Shown piece by piece: positions 43,999 through 53,184 of a DNA stretch of 64,000 bases. The stretch is from Planktothrix agardhii NIES-204 (GTDB lineage Bacteria; Cyanobacteriota; Cyanobacteriia; Cyanobacteriales; Microcoleaceae): NCBI GenBank assembly GCA_003609755.1, contig AP017991.1, positions 4,716,239 to 4,780,238 on the forward strand, read 5' to 3'. The notes under the pieces are model-generated. The model searched no databases. It saw only the letters and a list, made by a program, of their open reading frames with translations, and was not told the origin of the DNA. The position numbers and the translations under genes are program-made. Numbering within the stretch: position 1 is the first letter of the stretch; every line of letters starts with the position of its first letter.

Positions 43999-46179
43999 AT
44001 GATTAAGCGAAAAATCTCTAAAATTTGGATTTTGCCCGCGATCGCATCTGGGGCTTTGTTAGTGGGTGTGTTCTTTCCGATGGCGGTCTTTCAGGGATGG
44101 AAACAGTCCGTTGAACAAAGTTATTCGGTTGATCAACAAATCCCTGAGTCAAAAGTATTACGATTGGCTTTATCCCCAGTTTCTGAACGTCAAACGGAAT
44201 TAGAAGCGATCGCCCAAGACCGAAGTGCTTCTTTAGAAAGAAGTCGAGCACGATATTTATTAGCTAGTGATACTTTAGCTGAAAATCCCGAAACAGCGAT
44301 TAAATTATTAAAAGGATTAGAGCAGGATTATCCCATATTAGGAGGTCATATTTTAGTCAAACGGGCGCGGGCTTATGAAAAAATTGGAGATGTGGAAAAA
44401 GCCGAAAAAACTTGGCAGGAATTGTTAACAAACTATGGTGATCAACCCGTTGTAGTCGAAGCATTATATACATTAGGAAAGACAAATCCTGAATATTGGG
44501 ATCAGGCGATCGCCAAATTTCCCAGTCATCCCAGAACTATAGAAATTGCTGAAACTCGCCTAAAACAAAATCCGAATCAACCGGAATTATTATTCTTAAT
44601 TGCAAACCATGGATTATCTTTAAAAGACTATGGAACCTATTTAGAACAATTAAAAGCCAAATTCGGAAATCAACTCACCCCGGAACAATGGGAAATTGTA
44701 GCTTTTGGCTATTGGGAAAAACAGGATTATGGCAAAGCGGCTATTGCCTATGCTAAAGCACCCAAGACCCCTAAAAATCTTTATCGTCAGGCGAGAGGAT
44801 TATGGTTAAATGACAAAATTCCTGAGTCTCGAATTGCCTATAAACAATTAATTAATACCTTTCCCCAGGAAATAGATCCTCAAGGAGAAGATGCAGGATT
44901 TGGTTTATTGCGTTTATCACGGCTTTCCGATAAAAAAGAGGCTTTAGGGTATTTAGATCAAGTTATTGCTAAATTTCCCCGCCATGCAGCCGAGGCTTTA
45001 TTAGATAAATCTAAACTATTAGATAAAATGGGATCTGAAAAATTTGCTTCGGAAACTCGTCAACAATTACTCAGTAAATATAGTGATTCTGAAGCCGCTG
45101 CCCAATTGCGTTGGGAACTCGCCCAACAAGCCTTAAAAGCCGGGGATTTAAAATCAGCATCCGACTGGGCAAAACAAGTTTCAACGAAGAATCCTGACAG
45201 TGAATTTGCCCCAGAAGCGACATTTTGGGTAGGGAAATGGGCGGAAAAAAATGGCAATTCTCAAGAGGCAAAAAAAGCCTTTGAATATTTAATTGTTCGT
45301 TATCCTTCCTCCTATTATGCTTGGCGTTCAGCCGTTCATTTAGGATGGCCTGTAGGGGATTTTACCACCGTTCGACCTCTCTCTCCCCATGTGGAACATC
45401 CTGATATTAGAGAAGTGCCTCCGGCTGGTTCTGAAACTTTACAAGAACTGTATGCGTTAGGACAAAATCAAGAGGCTTGGAAACTATGGCAAACGGAGTT
45501 TAAAAATATTAAACAGCCTTCGGTTGCCGAACAATATACCGATGGTTTAATGCGGATGGGAATTGGGGATAATTTAGAGGGGATTTGGATGTTATCAAGT
45601 TTAAATCGTCGGGATGATCCCCAAGAGCGATCGCAATATTTAGAAATTAAACAAAAACCTGCTTATTGGGAAGCATTATATCCATTTCCCTACTTAGAAA
45701 CTATTGTTAATTGGTCAAAAGAACGGCAGTTAAATCCGGTATTAGTAACGGCATTAATTCGTCAAGAATCGCGGTTTATGCCAGGGATTAAATCCGTTGT
45801 TGGCGCTACGGGATTAATGCAAGTAATGCCGGAAACGGGGGCGGATGTGGCTAAACAAATTAAATTGACGGATTATTCCTTGGATAATGTCAATGATAAC
45901 ATCAATTTAGGAACCTATTATCTGGATTTTACCCATCGAGAATATAACAATAATTCGATGTTAGCAGTAGCTAGTTATAATGCTGGGCCGGGGGCTGTTT
46001 CGGGTTGGTTACAGCGCTTTGGATTTCAAGATCCCGATGAATTTGTGGTTAAAATCCCCTATCCTGAAACTCAAGATTATGTGAAATCCGTATTTGAGAA
46101 TTATTGGAATTATCTCAGAATTTATAACCCAGATGTTGCCCAATTAATGGAAGATCATGCCAAGAATTACAAAAATTAA
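43999..46179 (+). CDS. Soluble lytic murein transglycosylase (Slt70-like)
   Basis: A 726-aa periplasmic enzyme. An N-terminal signal/anchor (1-30) is followed by a long TPR/superhelical domain (about 50-510; repeated YxxALxxxP and FPxH segments). The C-terminal SLT domain has catalytic E590 in RQESRFMPGIKSVVGATGLMQVMPETG and the AVASYNAGPGAVSGWL motif. It cleaves the MurNAc-GlcNAc bond, forming 1,6-anhydro ends, in peptidoglycan turnover. Somewhat longer than E. coli Slt70 (645 aa). Transcribed alone. Confidence 0.93.
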   Translation: MIKRKISKIWILPAIASGALLVGVFFPMAVFQGWKQSVEQSYSVDQQIPESKVLRLALSPVSERQTELEAIAQDRSASLERSRARYLLASDTLAENPETAIKLLKGLEQDYPILGGHILVKRARAYEKIGDVEKAEKTWQELLTNYGDQPVVVEALYTLGKTNPEYWDQAIAKFPSHPRTIEIAETRLKQNPNQPELLFLIANHGLSLKDYGTYLEQLKAKFGNQLTPEQWEIVAFGYWEKQDYGKAAIAYAKAPKTPKNLYRQARGLWLNDKIPESRIAYKQLINTFPQEIDPQGEDAGFGLLRLSRLSDKKEALGYLDQVIAKFPRHAAEALLDKSKLLDKMGSEKFASETRQQLLSKYSDSEAAAQLRWELAQQALKAGDLKSASDWAKQVSTKNPDSEFAPEATFWVGKWAEKNGNSQEAKKAFEYLIVRYPSSYYAWRSAVHLGWPVGDFTTVRPLSPHVEHPDIREVPPAGSETLQELYALGQNQEAWKLWQTEFKNIKQPSVAEQYTDGLMRMGIGDNLEGIWMLSSLNRRDDPQERSQYLEIKQKPAYWEALYPFPYLETIVNWSKERQLNPVLVTALIRQESRFMPGIKSVVGATGLMQVMPETGADVAKQIKLTDYSLDNVNDNINLGTYYLDFTHREYNNNSMLAVASYNAGPGAVSGWLQRFGFQDPDEFVVKIPYPETQDYVKSVFENYWNYLRIYNPDVAQLMEDHAKNYKN

Positions 46180-46196
46180 TTAGGGAATAGGGATCA

Positions 46197-46262
46197 CGGA
46201 TTTAAGAGGATTTCACGGATTTCACGGATTTTAATCTGTGTTAATCTCCGTAATCCTCTTAT
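46197..46262. repeat. Dispersed intergenic repeat (ACAGATTAAAATCCGTG type), copy 2, inverted
   Basis: CACGGATTTTAATCTGTGTTAATCTCCG is the complement of the 4422 element, here with a duplicated TTTCACGGAT. It lies between convergent genes. Confidence 0.75.
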
Positions 46263-46269
46263 TAAAAAC

Positions 46270-46725
46270 CTAATTTGTTGAACAAACTAAACGAATAAAT
46301 TGACAGGGATAACCGGAAATATTGCTGTTAAAAGTGCCAATTTCTTGAAATCCGGCTTTTTTATAAAATGCGATCGCCCGTTGATTTCCTGCCATTACAA
46401 TTGTATAAATAGGAGAACCAATTAGTTTTAAAGCTAAGTCTAACAACCGTTTACCAATGCCTTGATTTTGATAATCTGGATCAACATATAATAAAGCAAT
46501 ACAGTGAGAATCTAGGGCAACAAAAGCGACAACTTTTTTGCCTTTACAGGCTACGAATTTATCGTAAGTATAGCAAATATGATGAACATTGGGATTTTGT
46601 TCCAGAGGTCTCATCGCCCTTAAATCACAAGACCCTTTAAATTCATCGGGTTGGGAGCGATCATGCACCTGACAAATAGCCGACCAATCTGTTTCTAAAT
46701 AAGGACGGATAGTAATTATTTTCAT
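46270..46725 (-). CDS. GNAT-family N-acetyltransferase
   Basis: A 151-aa single-domain enzyme. Acetyl-CoA-binding motif YQNQGIGKRLLDLALK (Q-x-x-G-x-G) and the later AIAFYKKAGFQEIGTF are typical. It starts six bases after the stop of the SLH-glycosylhydrolase gene, so the two are probably cotranscribed. The acceptor could be an amino acid, a protein N-terminus or an amino sugar; nothing in the sequence decides. Confidence 0.9.
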   Translation of the reverse strand: MKIITIRPYLETDWSAICQVHDRSQPDEFKGSCDLRAMRPLEQNPNVHHICYTYDKFVACKGKKVVAFVALDSHCIALLYVDPDYQNQGIGKRLLDLALKLIGSPIYTIVMAGNQRAIAFYKKAGFQEIGTFNSNISGYPCQFIRLVCSTN

Positions 46726-46731
46726 TCATGT

Positions 46732-48411
46732 TTAGACAAATTGTGGACGTTCTAAAACCTGGGAAAATAGGGTTTTAAATTCAACTTTTTGGGTTTCTAA
46801 TTCCATCATTTGTTTCCAGGTTTCATAGAAGAAAAATGTGGTTCCGGCGAATTGGCGATCGCGAGTCAGTTGAATTTGTTCTTTGACATTAACAAAAGAC
46901 ATCGGTTTAATTCTTAACCCGGTTAAAATACCAATACTAACAGGAATATGGCTTTTTGCTTCCAAAAGTTCAGGACGTTTTAAATCCGCTAAAAATCCAT
47001 TGATATCATCCCGATATACTTGTAAAACTAATTCTTCTAAATAGCCTTCTTGTTCCCAGGTTTTCCAATCTTGTAAAAACTGAGAATAGGCAAAAAGATA
47101 GGGATTTGGGGATAAAGAAAGAATACAATTCGGTTTATAATCTTTGATCACCCAGAAAACTCTATTCACAAATTCTGTGATCTTTTTCGCTCTCCAACTT
47201 ACCCAATTTACATCTTGAAAGTCTGTGGGGGGTTGGGGATTTCCCGTTTCTTTCCGATATAATTGGATTGTAAATTCATCATAGCCTAAATCGACAGGTA
47301 AACCAAAATGATCATCAAATTGAATCCCATCAACATCATAGGTTTTGACGACTTCAATGATTAAACCTAAAAGAAACTGTTGTACTTGAGGATGAAAGGG
47401 ATTTAACCATAATTGATTAACTTGACTTTCTTTATAAACTTTCGTACCATCTTGACGACAGGTAATCCAATGGGGACGCAGTTCAACAATTTTAGAGTTT
47501 GGGGGAACCATAAACCCATATTCAAACCAAGGAATCACACTAATCTTTTTTTGTTTAGCTAAGGGAATCATTTCCTTGAGAATATCTCGGTCTTTTAATT
47601 CAGGAATCGGATAGATTTGAGTTCCGGTAAACCGTTCCATTAAAACACTTGGATAAAGGGTATAACCGTTATTCCAAATGGTAGGATAAATGGTGTTAAA
47701 ATTATATTCTGCTAATAAATTAATAGCATTAGTTAAGGTATTTTTAGAGAACAAAACATCACTATCAATATTTGTTAACCAAACTCCCCTTAATTCACCC
47801 CTAGGAACGGGAATAATTGGCGGTTTAACAATATACTGTTCAGCAATAGTTAAGGCTTCATCAACTTGGCGCAAGGCTTGACAGAAAAACACAGCGACTT
47901 CGGCGCGAGTTGCGGGTTTATTAGGGTTTAAAAGTTTCACCTCTGGATAATTAACCACTAACCCAAATTCAATCGCTGCCGTGATCGCATTTTTAGCATA
48001 ATTAGGAACATCTTTAGCATCATTTAAACTTTGATTTAGGGTTTTAATAATAGACTGACTGGGTTCATAATTTAACCCCTTAACTAAAGCGACTAATGCT
48101 TGTACTCTAGGGATATTTTGTTGGGGTTTAAAACTTTGGTCTTCATAGCCACTCATAAACCCCGTACTATAGGTTTTTTGAATCACACTATGAGCCCAAA
48201 AATCAGCCGAAACATCCTTAAATTGGATGGTTTCTCGAATGTCTAAAAGTTGGGGAAAGGCTTTAATTAGCATGGTGGCAAACTCAGCACGAGTTAAGGT
48301 AGCATCGGGCTTAAAAGTTCCATCTCGATAGCCACTAATAATGCCTTTATTTGCCAGAGTTTCAATACTGTTTTTCGCCCAATGATTTGTGATATCTGTA
48401 AAGTTTACCAT
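46732..48411 (-). CDS. SLH-anchored glycosylhydrolase-like (GHL10/DUF187) protein
   Basis: A 559-aa protein. Three SLH repeats span residues 1-190 (ITNHWAKNSIETLANKGIISGYRDGTFKPDATLTRAEFA and two more), which bind peptidoglycan-linked polymers. The C-terminal 350 residues form a TIM-barrel GHL10 domain (LRGVWLTNIDSDVLFSKN, DVDGIQFDDHFG, IPVSIGILTGLR). No signal peptide is visible at the SLH start, unusual for a surface protein; an upstream start was not found. It probably acts on a wall or sheath polysaccharide. Confidence 0.85.
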   Translation of the reverse strand: MVNFTDITNHWAKNSIETLANKGIISGYRDGTFKPDATLTRAEFATMLIKAFPQLLDIRETIQFKDVSADFWAHSVIQKTYSTGFMSGYEDQSFKPQQNIPRVQALVALVKGLNYEPSQSIIKTLNQSLNDAKDVPNYAKNAITAAIEFGLVVNYPEVKLLNPNKPATRAEVAVFFCQALRQVDEALTIAEQYIVKPPIIPVPRGELRGVWLTNIDSDVLFSKNTLTNAINLLAEYNFNTIYPTIWNNGYTLYPSVLMERFTGTQIYPIPELKDRDILKEMIPLAKQKKISVIPWFEYGFMVPPNSKIVELRPHWITCRQDGTKVYKESQVNQLWLNPFHPQVQQFLLGLIIEVVKTYDVDGIQFDDHFGLPVDLGYDEFTIQLYRKETGNPQPPTDFQDVNWVSWRAKKITEFVNRVFWVIKDYKPNCILSLSPNPYLFAYSQFLQDWKTWEQEGYLEELVLQVYRDDINGFLADLKRPELLEAKSHIPVSIGILTGLRIKPMSFVNVKEQIQLTRDRQFAGTTFFFYETWKQMMELETQKVEFKTLFSQVLERPQFV

Positions 48412-48540
48412 AGCGTTTAAAAGGGGTAAAAATTGATAAAATTAGTTAGACATTCGTTAAAGATTTCCGTTTAATTGTTAATATTTTTTAACAAAACGAT
48501 ACGATCTATTAACTTTGCCTCTAATTTGATTCAGAAAGAA

Positions 48541-48546
48541 TATAAT
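48541..48546 (+). promoter_or_regulatory. Consensus -10 box TATAAT
   Basis: TATAAT lies 109 bp upstream of the ATG at 48650, in an AT-rich region. The best -35 candidates (TTGCCT at 48515, TTGATT at 48526) are poorly spaced. Candidate promoter for the small secreted protein and the Rpn-type gene. Confidence 0.3.
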
Positions 48547-48649
48547 AGCAGTATGAATTGTACACCAAAGTAGGATAAGTTACAATCTTTAAAAAATGTC
48601 AACTTGTCCATATTTTTTCAATCCTTGTTTAGAGGTTTAGAGCTAAATT

Positions 48650-49096
48650 ATGAAACTCATTTCTACCCTGTTTTCTGGAATTACCACCTCGATTACCGCC
48701 CTGACCTTGGTGACAGGTCTAGCCATGGCTCAAATGGCCGAAGTCCCCAAACCCAATATGAAAGGAGATTTTATCACAGCAAAAGTTCAAGGAAATCGAG
48801 GACTTTATAATAATATTAACTGGTTAGTTGTCGATCCTGAATATTTGAACTGTCGCAATACTCCCGAAGGAACGGTTAAGGCTCGCTTAGAGTCGGGCGC
48901 AATGATGACAGCCCTGTTTTCTAATGATGGAAAAGGTGATGCTATTGTACTTAAAAATGGTCAATCTTGGTTAAAAGTAGAAAGTATTCATCCTTATGGG
49001 CCTCGATTAAATTCTGGAGTCTGTTATGTTCGGGCTAATTTGAAATATATTGCCCCAATTAATGGTGATTATTTCGATATGTTAAAAAGGAAATAA
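48650..49096 (+). CDS. Small secreted SH3b-like protein
   Basis: A 148-aa protein with a clear signal peptide (residues 1-27, cut near AMAQM). The mature part (WLVVDPEYLNCRNTPEGTVKARLESGAMM, then SWLKVESIHPYGPRLNSGVCYVRANLKYI) has the pattern of a bacterial SH3 domain with two Cys that may pair. Likely periplasmic or surface-associated; the ligand is unknown. The next gene starts five bases downstream, so the two are in one transcript. Confidence 0.7.
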   Translation: MKLISTLFSGITTSITALTLVTGLAMAQMAEVPKPNMKGDFITAKVQGNRGLYNNINWLVVDPEYLNCRNTPEGTVKARLESGAMMTALFSNDGKGDAIVLKNGQSWLKVESIHPYGPRLNSGVCYVRANLKYIAPINGDYFDMLKRK

Positions 49097-49101
49097 AAGC
49101 T

Positions 49102-49932
49102 ATGCGTTTTATCAATCCCAAAACTGATTTTGCCTTTAAAAAAATATTTGGTTCTTCGGAAAGTAAGGATATTTTAATCAGTTTTCTGAATGCAATGGTT
49201 TATAATTCTGAGCTAGTTATTCAGGATTTAGAGATTATTGATCCTTACCTTGCGCCCAAAGTTACCGGATTAAAAGATACTTATTTAGACGTTAAAGCTC
49301 AACTAAATACAGGTGAAATTGTCATTATTGAGATGCAGGTGATTAATGTAGAAGCCTTTACCAAACGAGTCTTATATAATGCAGCTAAGACCTATTCTCT
49401 GCAATTAGATGTGGGACAAGGCTATCGGTTTTTAAAACCTGTGATTGCTTTAACAATTACGGATTTTATCCAATTTGAAAATACGAATTCTGGGATTTCT
49501 CACTTTATTTTTAAAGAAAAAAATCAAAATTTTAATTATTCTGAGAATGAATTAGAGTTAGTATTTGTGGAATTACCTAAATTTCAAAAATCCTTAGAAC
49601 AATTAGAAACTTTAACGGATAAATGGATTTATTTTATGCAAAGTGCTAGAATCTTAGAAACTGTTCCTGAAACCTTAGAAACTGTCCCTCAAATTCAACG
49701 GGCTTTTCAAATTGCTAATCAAACTAATTTAACCCGTGAGGAACTCGATGAAGTTGAAAAAGTAGAACTGTTTTTACAAGATCAAAGAAATGCAATTAGT
49801 TTTGCAGAAAATGAAGCTAGACAAGAAAAAGCGGTAGAAATTGCTCGTCAACTTTTGAATATTTTAGATGATCAAACTATTAGTCGCACAACGGGGTTAA
49901 GTTTAGCAGAAATTCAAAATTTAAGACCCTGA
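49102..49932 (+). CDS. Rpn-family recombination-promoting nuclease/PD-(D/E)xK transposase-like protein
   Basis: A 276-aa protein. The N-terminal MRFINPKTDFAFKKIFG and nuclease core TYLDVKAQLNTGEIVIIEMQVIN (D, then E-x-Q) are characteristic of the Rpn/PDDEXK_2 group, which cut DNA and promote RecA-independent recombination in E. coli. The C-terminal segment (about 220-276) is helical and ends in LSLAEIQNLRP. Full length. It shares a transcript with the secreted protein upstream, probably by chance. Confidence 0.85.
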   Translation: MRFINPKTDFAFKKIFGSSESKDILISFLNAMVYNSELVIQDLEIIDPYLAPKVTGLKDTYLDVKAQLNTGEIVIIEMQVINVEAFTKRVLYNAAKTYSLQLDVGQGYRFLKPVIALTITDFIQFENTNSGISHFIFKEKNQNFNYSENELELVFVELPKFQKSLEQLETLTDKWIYFMQSARILETVPETLETVPQIQRAFQIANQTNLTREELDEVEKVELFLQDQRNAISFAENEARQEKAVEIARQLLNILDDQTISRTTGLSLAEIQNLRP

Positions 49933-49943
49933 TTTTTCAAGAA

Positions 49944-50663
49944 TTAAGAGGAATATCGACCGTATTTTGCGATCGCATTTTCTTCTGGATTTTGTTGATT
50001 TGTTAACCACGCCCAAAGTTGATCACCCTGGGAAAAATGCCACCATTCATTCGGATGTTGTTGAAATCCTGTTAATAGCATAACTTGGGACAAAATTAGA
50101 CGATTTTGATGATATTCTTTCTCTATTTGATCAGAACTATGCTCAAAATAATTAGGATAGGATCGAGGAGAAATCTGATCAATTTCTGAGCCCATATTGA
50201 CTATTTTTCCGGTCTGATCAACTAAAGTAATATCCAAAGCCGCACCCGTACTATGGGGGGGAGGAGTGGCAGGATCTAAGCTCGGAGCTGCCCAAAATTG
50301 ATCAACTTCTGTTAATATAGATTGGTGTTGTTCGGCGGAAAGATTGTCTGGCGTTAATCCCCTTTCTTTTAACAGTTGTTCATAAGAATAATCTACCATA
50401 AATTGTTGCACTTCTACGGGACGATAGGCGTCAAAAATCAATATCTTCCAGTTAGGATAATTATTCTCCAATTGTAGTTGTGCTGCGAGCAGACGTTCTA
50501 AAATACCTCGTCTTAAATAATAGGGAGAATCTACCGAAGAAAAATGATAAGGTGCCCCTAATTTTTGATAAGCATGGGGAGTTTCTACTACAAATTTTTC
50601 CAGGGGGATATTAACTAAAGGTTCGCCACATTCTTGAATCGAAATTTGTTGATAAGGTTTCAT
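49944..50663 (-). CDS. D-alanyl-D-alanine dipeptidase (VanX/DdpX-like, peptidase M15)
   Basis: A 239-aa enzyme. Zinc ligands and catalytic residues are visible: YRP (R81), HSTGAALD (H137, D144) and EWWHF (E206, H209). It hydrolyses D-Ala-D-Ala. In non-resistant bacteria such enzymes recycle wall peptides and use D-Ala as nutrient. No VanA/H or VanRS genes are present, so vancomycin resistance is not implied. No signal peptide is visible, so it probably acts in the cytosol. Confidence 0.92.
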   Translation of the reverse strand: MKPYQQISIQECGEPLVNIPLEKFVVETPHAYQKLGAPYHFSSVDSPYYLRRGILERLLAAQLQLENNYPNWKILIFDAYRPVEVQQFMVDYSYEQLLKERGLTPDNLSAEQHQSILTEVDQFWAAPSLDPATPPPHSTGAALDITLVDQTGKIVNMGSEIDQISPRSYPNYFEHSSDQIEKEYHQNRLILSQVMLLTGFQQHPNEWWHFSQGDQLWAWLTNQQNPEENAIAKYGRYSS

Positions 50664-50676
50664 AATATTATTTTAA

Positions 50677-50729
50677 GTAGTAAGCCCTTTAGGGCTTAGA
50701 GGTTTAGAGAACCCTGAAGGGCTCACTAC
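50677..50729. repeat. GTAGTAAGCCCT palindromic repeat, full copy
   Basis: Ends GTAGTAAGCCCTT and AAGGGCTCACTAC are complementary at 12 of 13 positions, with an inner AAGCCCTTTAGGGCTT hairpin. It lies between two minus-strand genes, just after the methyltransferase stop. Confidence 0.8.
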
Positions 50730-50731
50730 GG

Positions 50732-51394
50732 TTAAGATTTTCGGGATGCAATTAAAGCATAAAATGGGTCGCTTCCTCCCATTCCTAACATTTGCATAAA
50801 TAGAGGGGTTTTAGATTGACTAGCAATAACTTTAGGGCTATTAAATCCAGGTAAGTTATTGATTTTAACAGAATTAATATAGCCTTTAACTAATTCTATT
50901 CTATCGGTTTCTATTGCTTCTCGCCAGGCGGAAATTGCTTTTTGATAAAACATTCGATTAGAAAAGCTAATAATGGTAATTCCACCGGGTTTTAAAATTC
51001 GATGAATTTCGGATAAAATTGCTTCAGGATATTGCAAATATTGGATGGAAACACAAATTAAAACCGCATCAAAATCTTGATCGGATAGGGGAAGTTTGAG
51101 ATTTTGGTTTAAGTCTTGAATAAAATAATGATCAAGTTGAGAATTTTTAGTTAATTCTTCTTCATTCATTCCATGTCCTTCGACATAGGAAAATTGAATT
51201 TCAGGGGGAAGGTGAGATACCCAGCTACTCATTAAATCTAAAATCCGAGTTTGGGGTTTAAGATGCTTTTGATACAGAGTTGTTAATTTATCAATAAACC
51301 CTTGATCAACGTGGGTTACAAAGCGAGGAAACGAGTAAAATAGTGAGTCCTCTGTCTCGTCTAATTTAATCCGTTCATGGCGTTGGAGTAACAT
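50732..51394 (-). CDS. Class I SAM-dependent methyltransferase
   Basis: A 220-aa Methyltransf_11-type protein. Motif I is atypical (TRILDLMSSWVSHLPPEI in place of LDxGxGxG), followed by FDAVLICVSIQYLQYPEAILSEIHRILKPGGITIISFSNRMF, the usual post-motif pattern. Proteins with this LMSSW motif form a widespread family with unknown substrates. A small molecule is more likely than nucleic acid. Confidence 0.8.
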   Translation of the reverse strand: MLLQRHERIKLDETEDSLFYSFPRFVTHVDQGFIDKLTTLYQKHLKPQTRILDLMSSWVSHLPPEIQFSYVEGHGMNEEELTKNSQLDHYFIQDLNQNLKLPLSDQDFDAVLICVSIQYLQYPEAILSEIHRILKPGGITIISFSNRMFYQKAISAWREAIETDRIELVKGYINSVKINNLPGFNSPKVIASQSKTPLFMQMLGMGGSDPFYALIASRKS

Positions 51395-51550
51395 AATTCT
51401 ATTGATCCTGATAGATGCTATGGGTCTGTCAATCTGAATATGAAGAATTGTATACTAATTTTGATCCAATGGGTATAATTATTCTAATATTGATTAATAA
51501 GTCAAAGATATCTTGATTCAAAATCGCTATTAAAAACACCATAGAAACCC

Positions 51551-53095
51551 ATGCCTCGCACACCTACATTATCCTTTGATCGGGGTACACTTTTATTACA
51601 TCCTCCCCCAAAGGGAAAAAGTTGGATTGATTTTGTGACCTGGGATGATCGGGTAGAAAAATTTAGAAGTCCGGCTTTTTATTATCGCAATTTAGTAGAA
51701 ACTTTACGCAAAAATCAAGTAGATTTTATCGATCAAGCTCATAATTTTAACCGACTAGAATTAACTCCCAGTTTTGAAATGCCCCCCTATCTTCATCAAC
51801 AGGAAGCATTAGCAGCTTGGCAAGCGGTAGGAAGTCAAGGAGTGGTGGTTTTACCAACAGCTTCAGGGAAAACCTATTTAGCTCAATTAGCAATGCAAGA
51901 GACAGGATATAGTAGCTTAATTATTGTGCCAACCTTGGATTTAATGCACCAGTGGTATGCCCATTTATTAGCGGCTTTTCCTGATATTGAAATTGGATTA
52001 TTGGGGGGAGGATCAAAGGATAGAACCCCAATTTTAGTGGCAACTTATGATAGTGCAACGATTAATTCTGAGACATTAGGAAATAAATATGGACTGTTAA
52101 TTTTTGATGAATGTCATCACTTACCCACGGACTTTTATCGAGTTATTGCGGAATATTCCCTCGCTCCTTATCGTTTAGGGCTAACAGCAACTCCTGAACG
52201 TTCAGATGGTAAACATAGTGATTTATCCTTGTTAATTGGGTCTACGGTTTATCGCAAAACCCCAGAAGATTTAGCGGGATCGGCATTAGCAAATCATCGA
52301 GTTCTACAAATTTTAGTTAAACTTTCTCCCAAGGAAAGAGAAACTTATCAAGAACAAATGAAAGTCAGAAATGAGTTTATTAAAGAGAATAATATTAAAT
52401 TATCGAGTTTAGAAGGTTGGAAACAATTTGTAATGTTAAGTGCGCGATCGCCTTTAGGAAGAAGGGCAATGTTAGCCCACCGACAAGCTAAGGAAATATC
52501 ATTATGTACTAACGGAAAATTGAGGATATTAGCAGATTTATTGAGTCAACATCATCTGGAAAAAACCCTAATTTTTACCGCCGATAATTCAACGGTTTAT
52601 AAAATTTCTCAAAGTTTTTTAATTCCAGCTATTACCCATCAAACCCCCGTAAAAGAACGCCATGAAATCTTAACTAAATTCCGAGCAGGAGACTATAAAA
52701 CCCTAGTTGCATCCCATGTTTTAAATGAAGGAGTCGATGTTCCCGATGCTAAGATAGCAATTATTTTATCAGGGACAGGTTCAGAACGGGAATATATTCA
52801 ACGGTTGGGACGAGTTTTACGCAAAGGAAATACCCCCAATAAACAGGCGATTTTGTATGAAGTAGTTACGGAAGATACCAGCGAAGAGCGCACATCCCAA
52901 CGTCGCAAAGGTGAAACAAAATCTCAACCTCAACCGCCCAAAAAAGTGCCTAAATCTGATTATCAGCAGTTGGATATATTTCAACCTAAACCTTTATATG
53001 GTGTTCAGAATTTTCCAGGTAAACGAGTTGCAGAATCCTCAGAAATTTGGAATAATCCAGAAGAATCTGATACCCAAAACCCATCACAGATTTAA
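51551..53095 (+). CDS. XPB-like superfamily 2 DNA helicase
   Basis: A 514-aa helicase. An N-terminal damage-recognition-like region (1-75) precedes RecA domain 1: Walker A LPTASGKTY (101-109), IVPTLDLMHQWY, DECH box FDECHHLP, GLTATPERSDG. RecA domain 2 carries TLIFTADNS, ASHVLNEGVDVPDA and QRLGRVLRKG. The arrangement and length match archaeal/bacterial XPB. The C-terminus is a charged tail. The next gene is a DUF790 protein, the family of the archaeal XPB partner nuclease Bax1, so the two probably form a helicase-nuclease complex in DNA repair. Confidence 0.88.
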   Translation: MPRTPTLSFDRGTLLLHPPPKGKSWIDFVTWDDRVEKFRSPAFYYRNLVETLRKNQVDFIDQAHNFNRLELTPSFEMPPYLHQQEALAAWQAVGSQGVVVLPTASGKTYLAQLAMQETGYSSLIIVPTLDLMHQWYAHLLAAFPDIEIGLLGGGSKDRTPILVATYDSATINSETLGNKYGLLIFDECHHLPTDFYRVIAEYSLAPYRLGLTATPERSDGKHSDLSLLIGSTVYRKTPEDLAGSALANHRVLQILVKLSPKERETYQEQMKVRNEFIKENNIKLSSLEGWKQFVMLSARSPLGRRAMLAHRQAKEISLCTNGKLRILADLLSQHHLEKTLIFTADNSTVYKISQSFLIPAITHQTPVKERHEILTKFRAGDYKTLVASHVLNEGVDVPDAKIAIILSGTGSEREYIQRLGRVLRKGNTPNKQAILYEVVTEDTSEERTSQRRKGETKSQPQPPKKVPKSDYQQLDIFQPKPLYGVQNFPGKRVAESSEIWNNPEESDTQNPSQI

Positions 53096-53165
53096 AATGA
53101 TTACGCAGATTAACACAGATTAAAATCCGTGAAATTCGTGAAATATTCTTAAATTCGTGATCCCC
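53094..53165. repeat. Dispersed intergenic repeat (ACAGATTAAAATCCGTG type), copy 3
   Basis: ACGCAGATTAACACAGATTA followed by AAATCCGTGAAATTCGTG fills the spacer between the helicase and the DUF790 gene. Same element as 4422 and 46197. Confidence 0.75.
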
Positions 53166-53184
53166 ATTACCCATTACTCTTCTT

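Noticed and set aside
49944..50663. Vancomycin-resistance cluster
   Set aside because: The VanX-like dipeptidase stands alone without vanA, vanH or a two-component system; peptide recycling is simpler.
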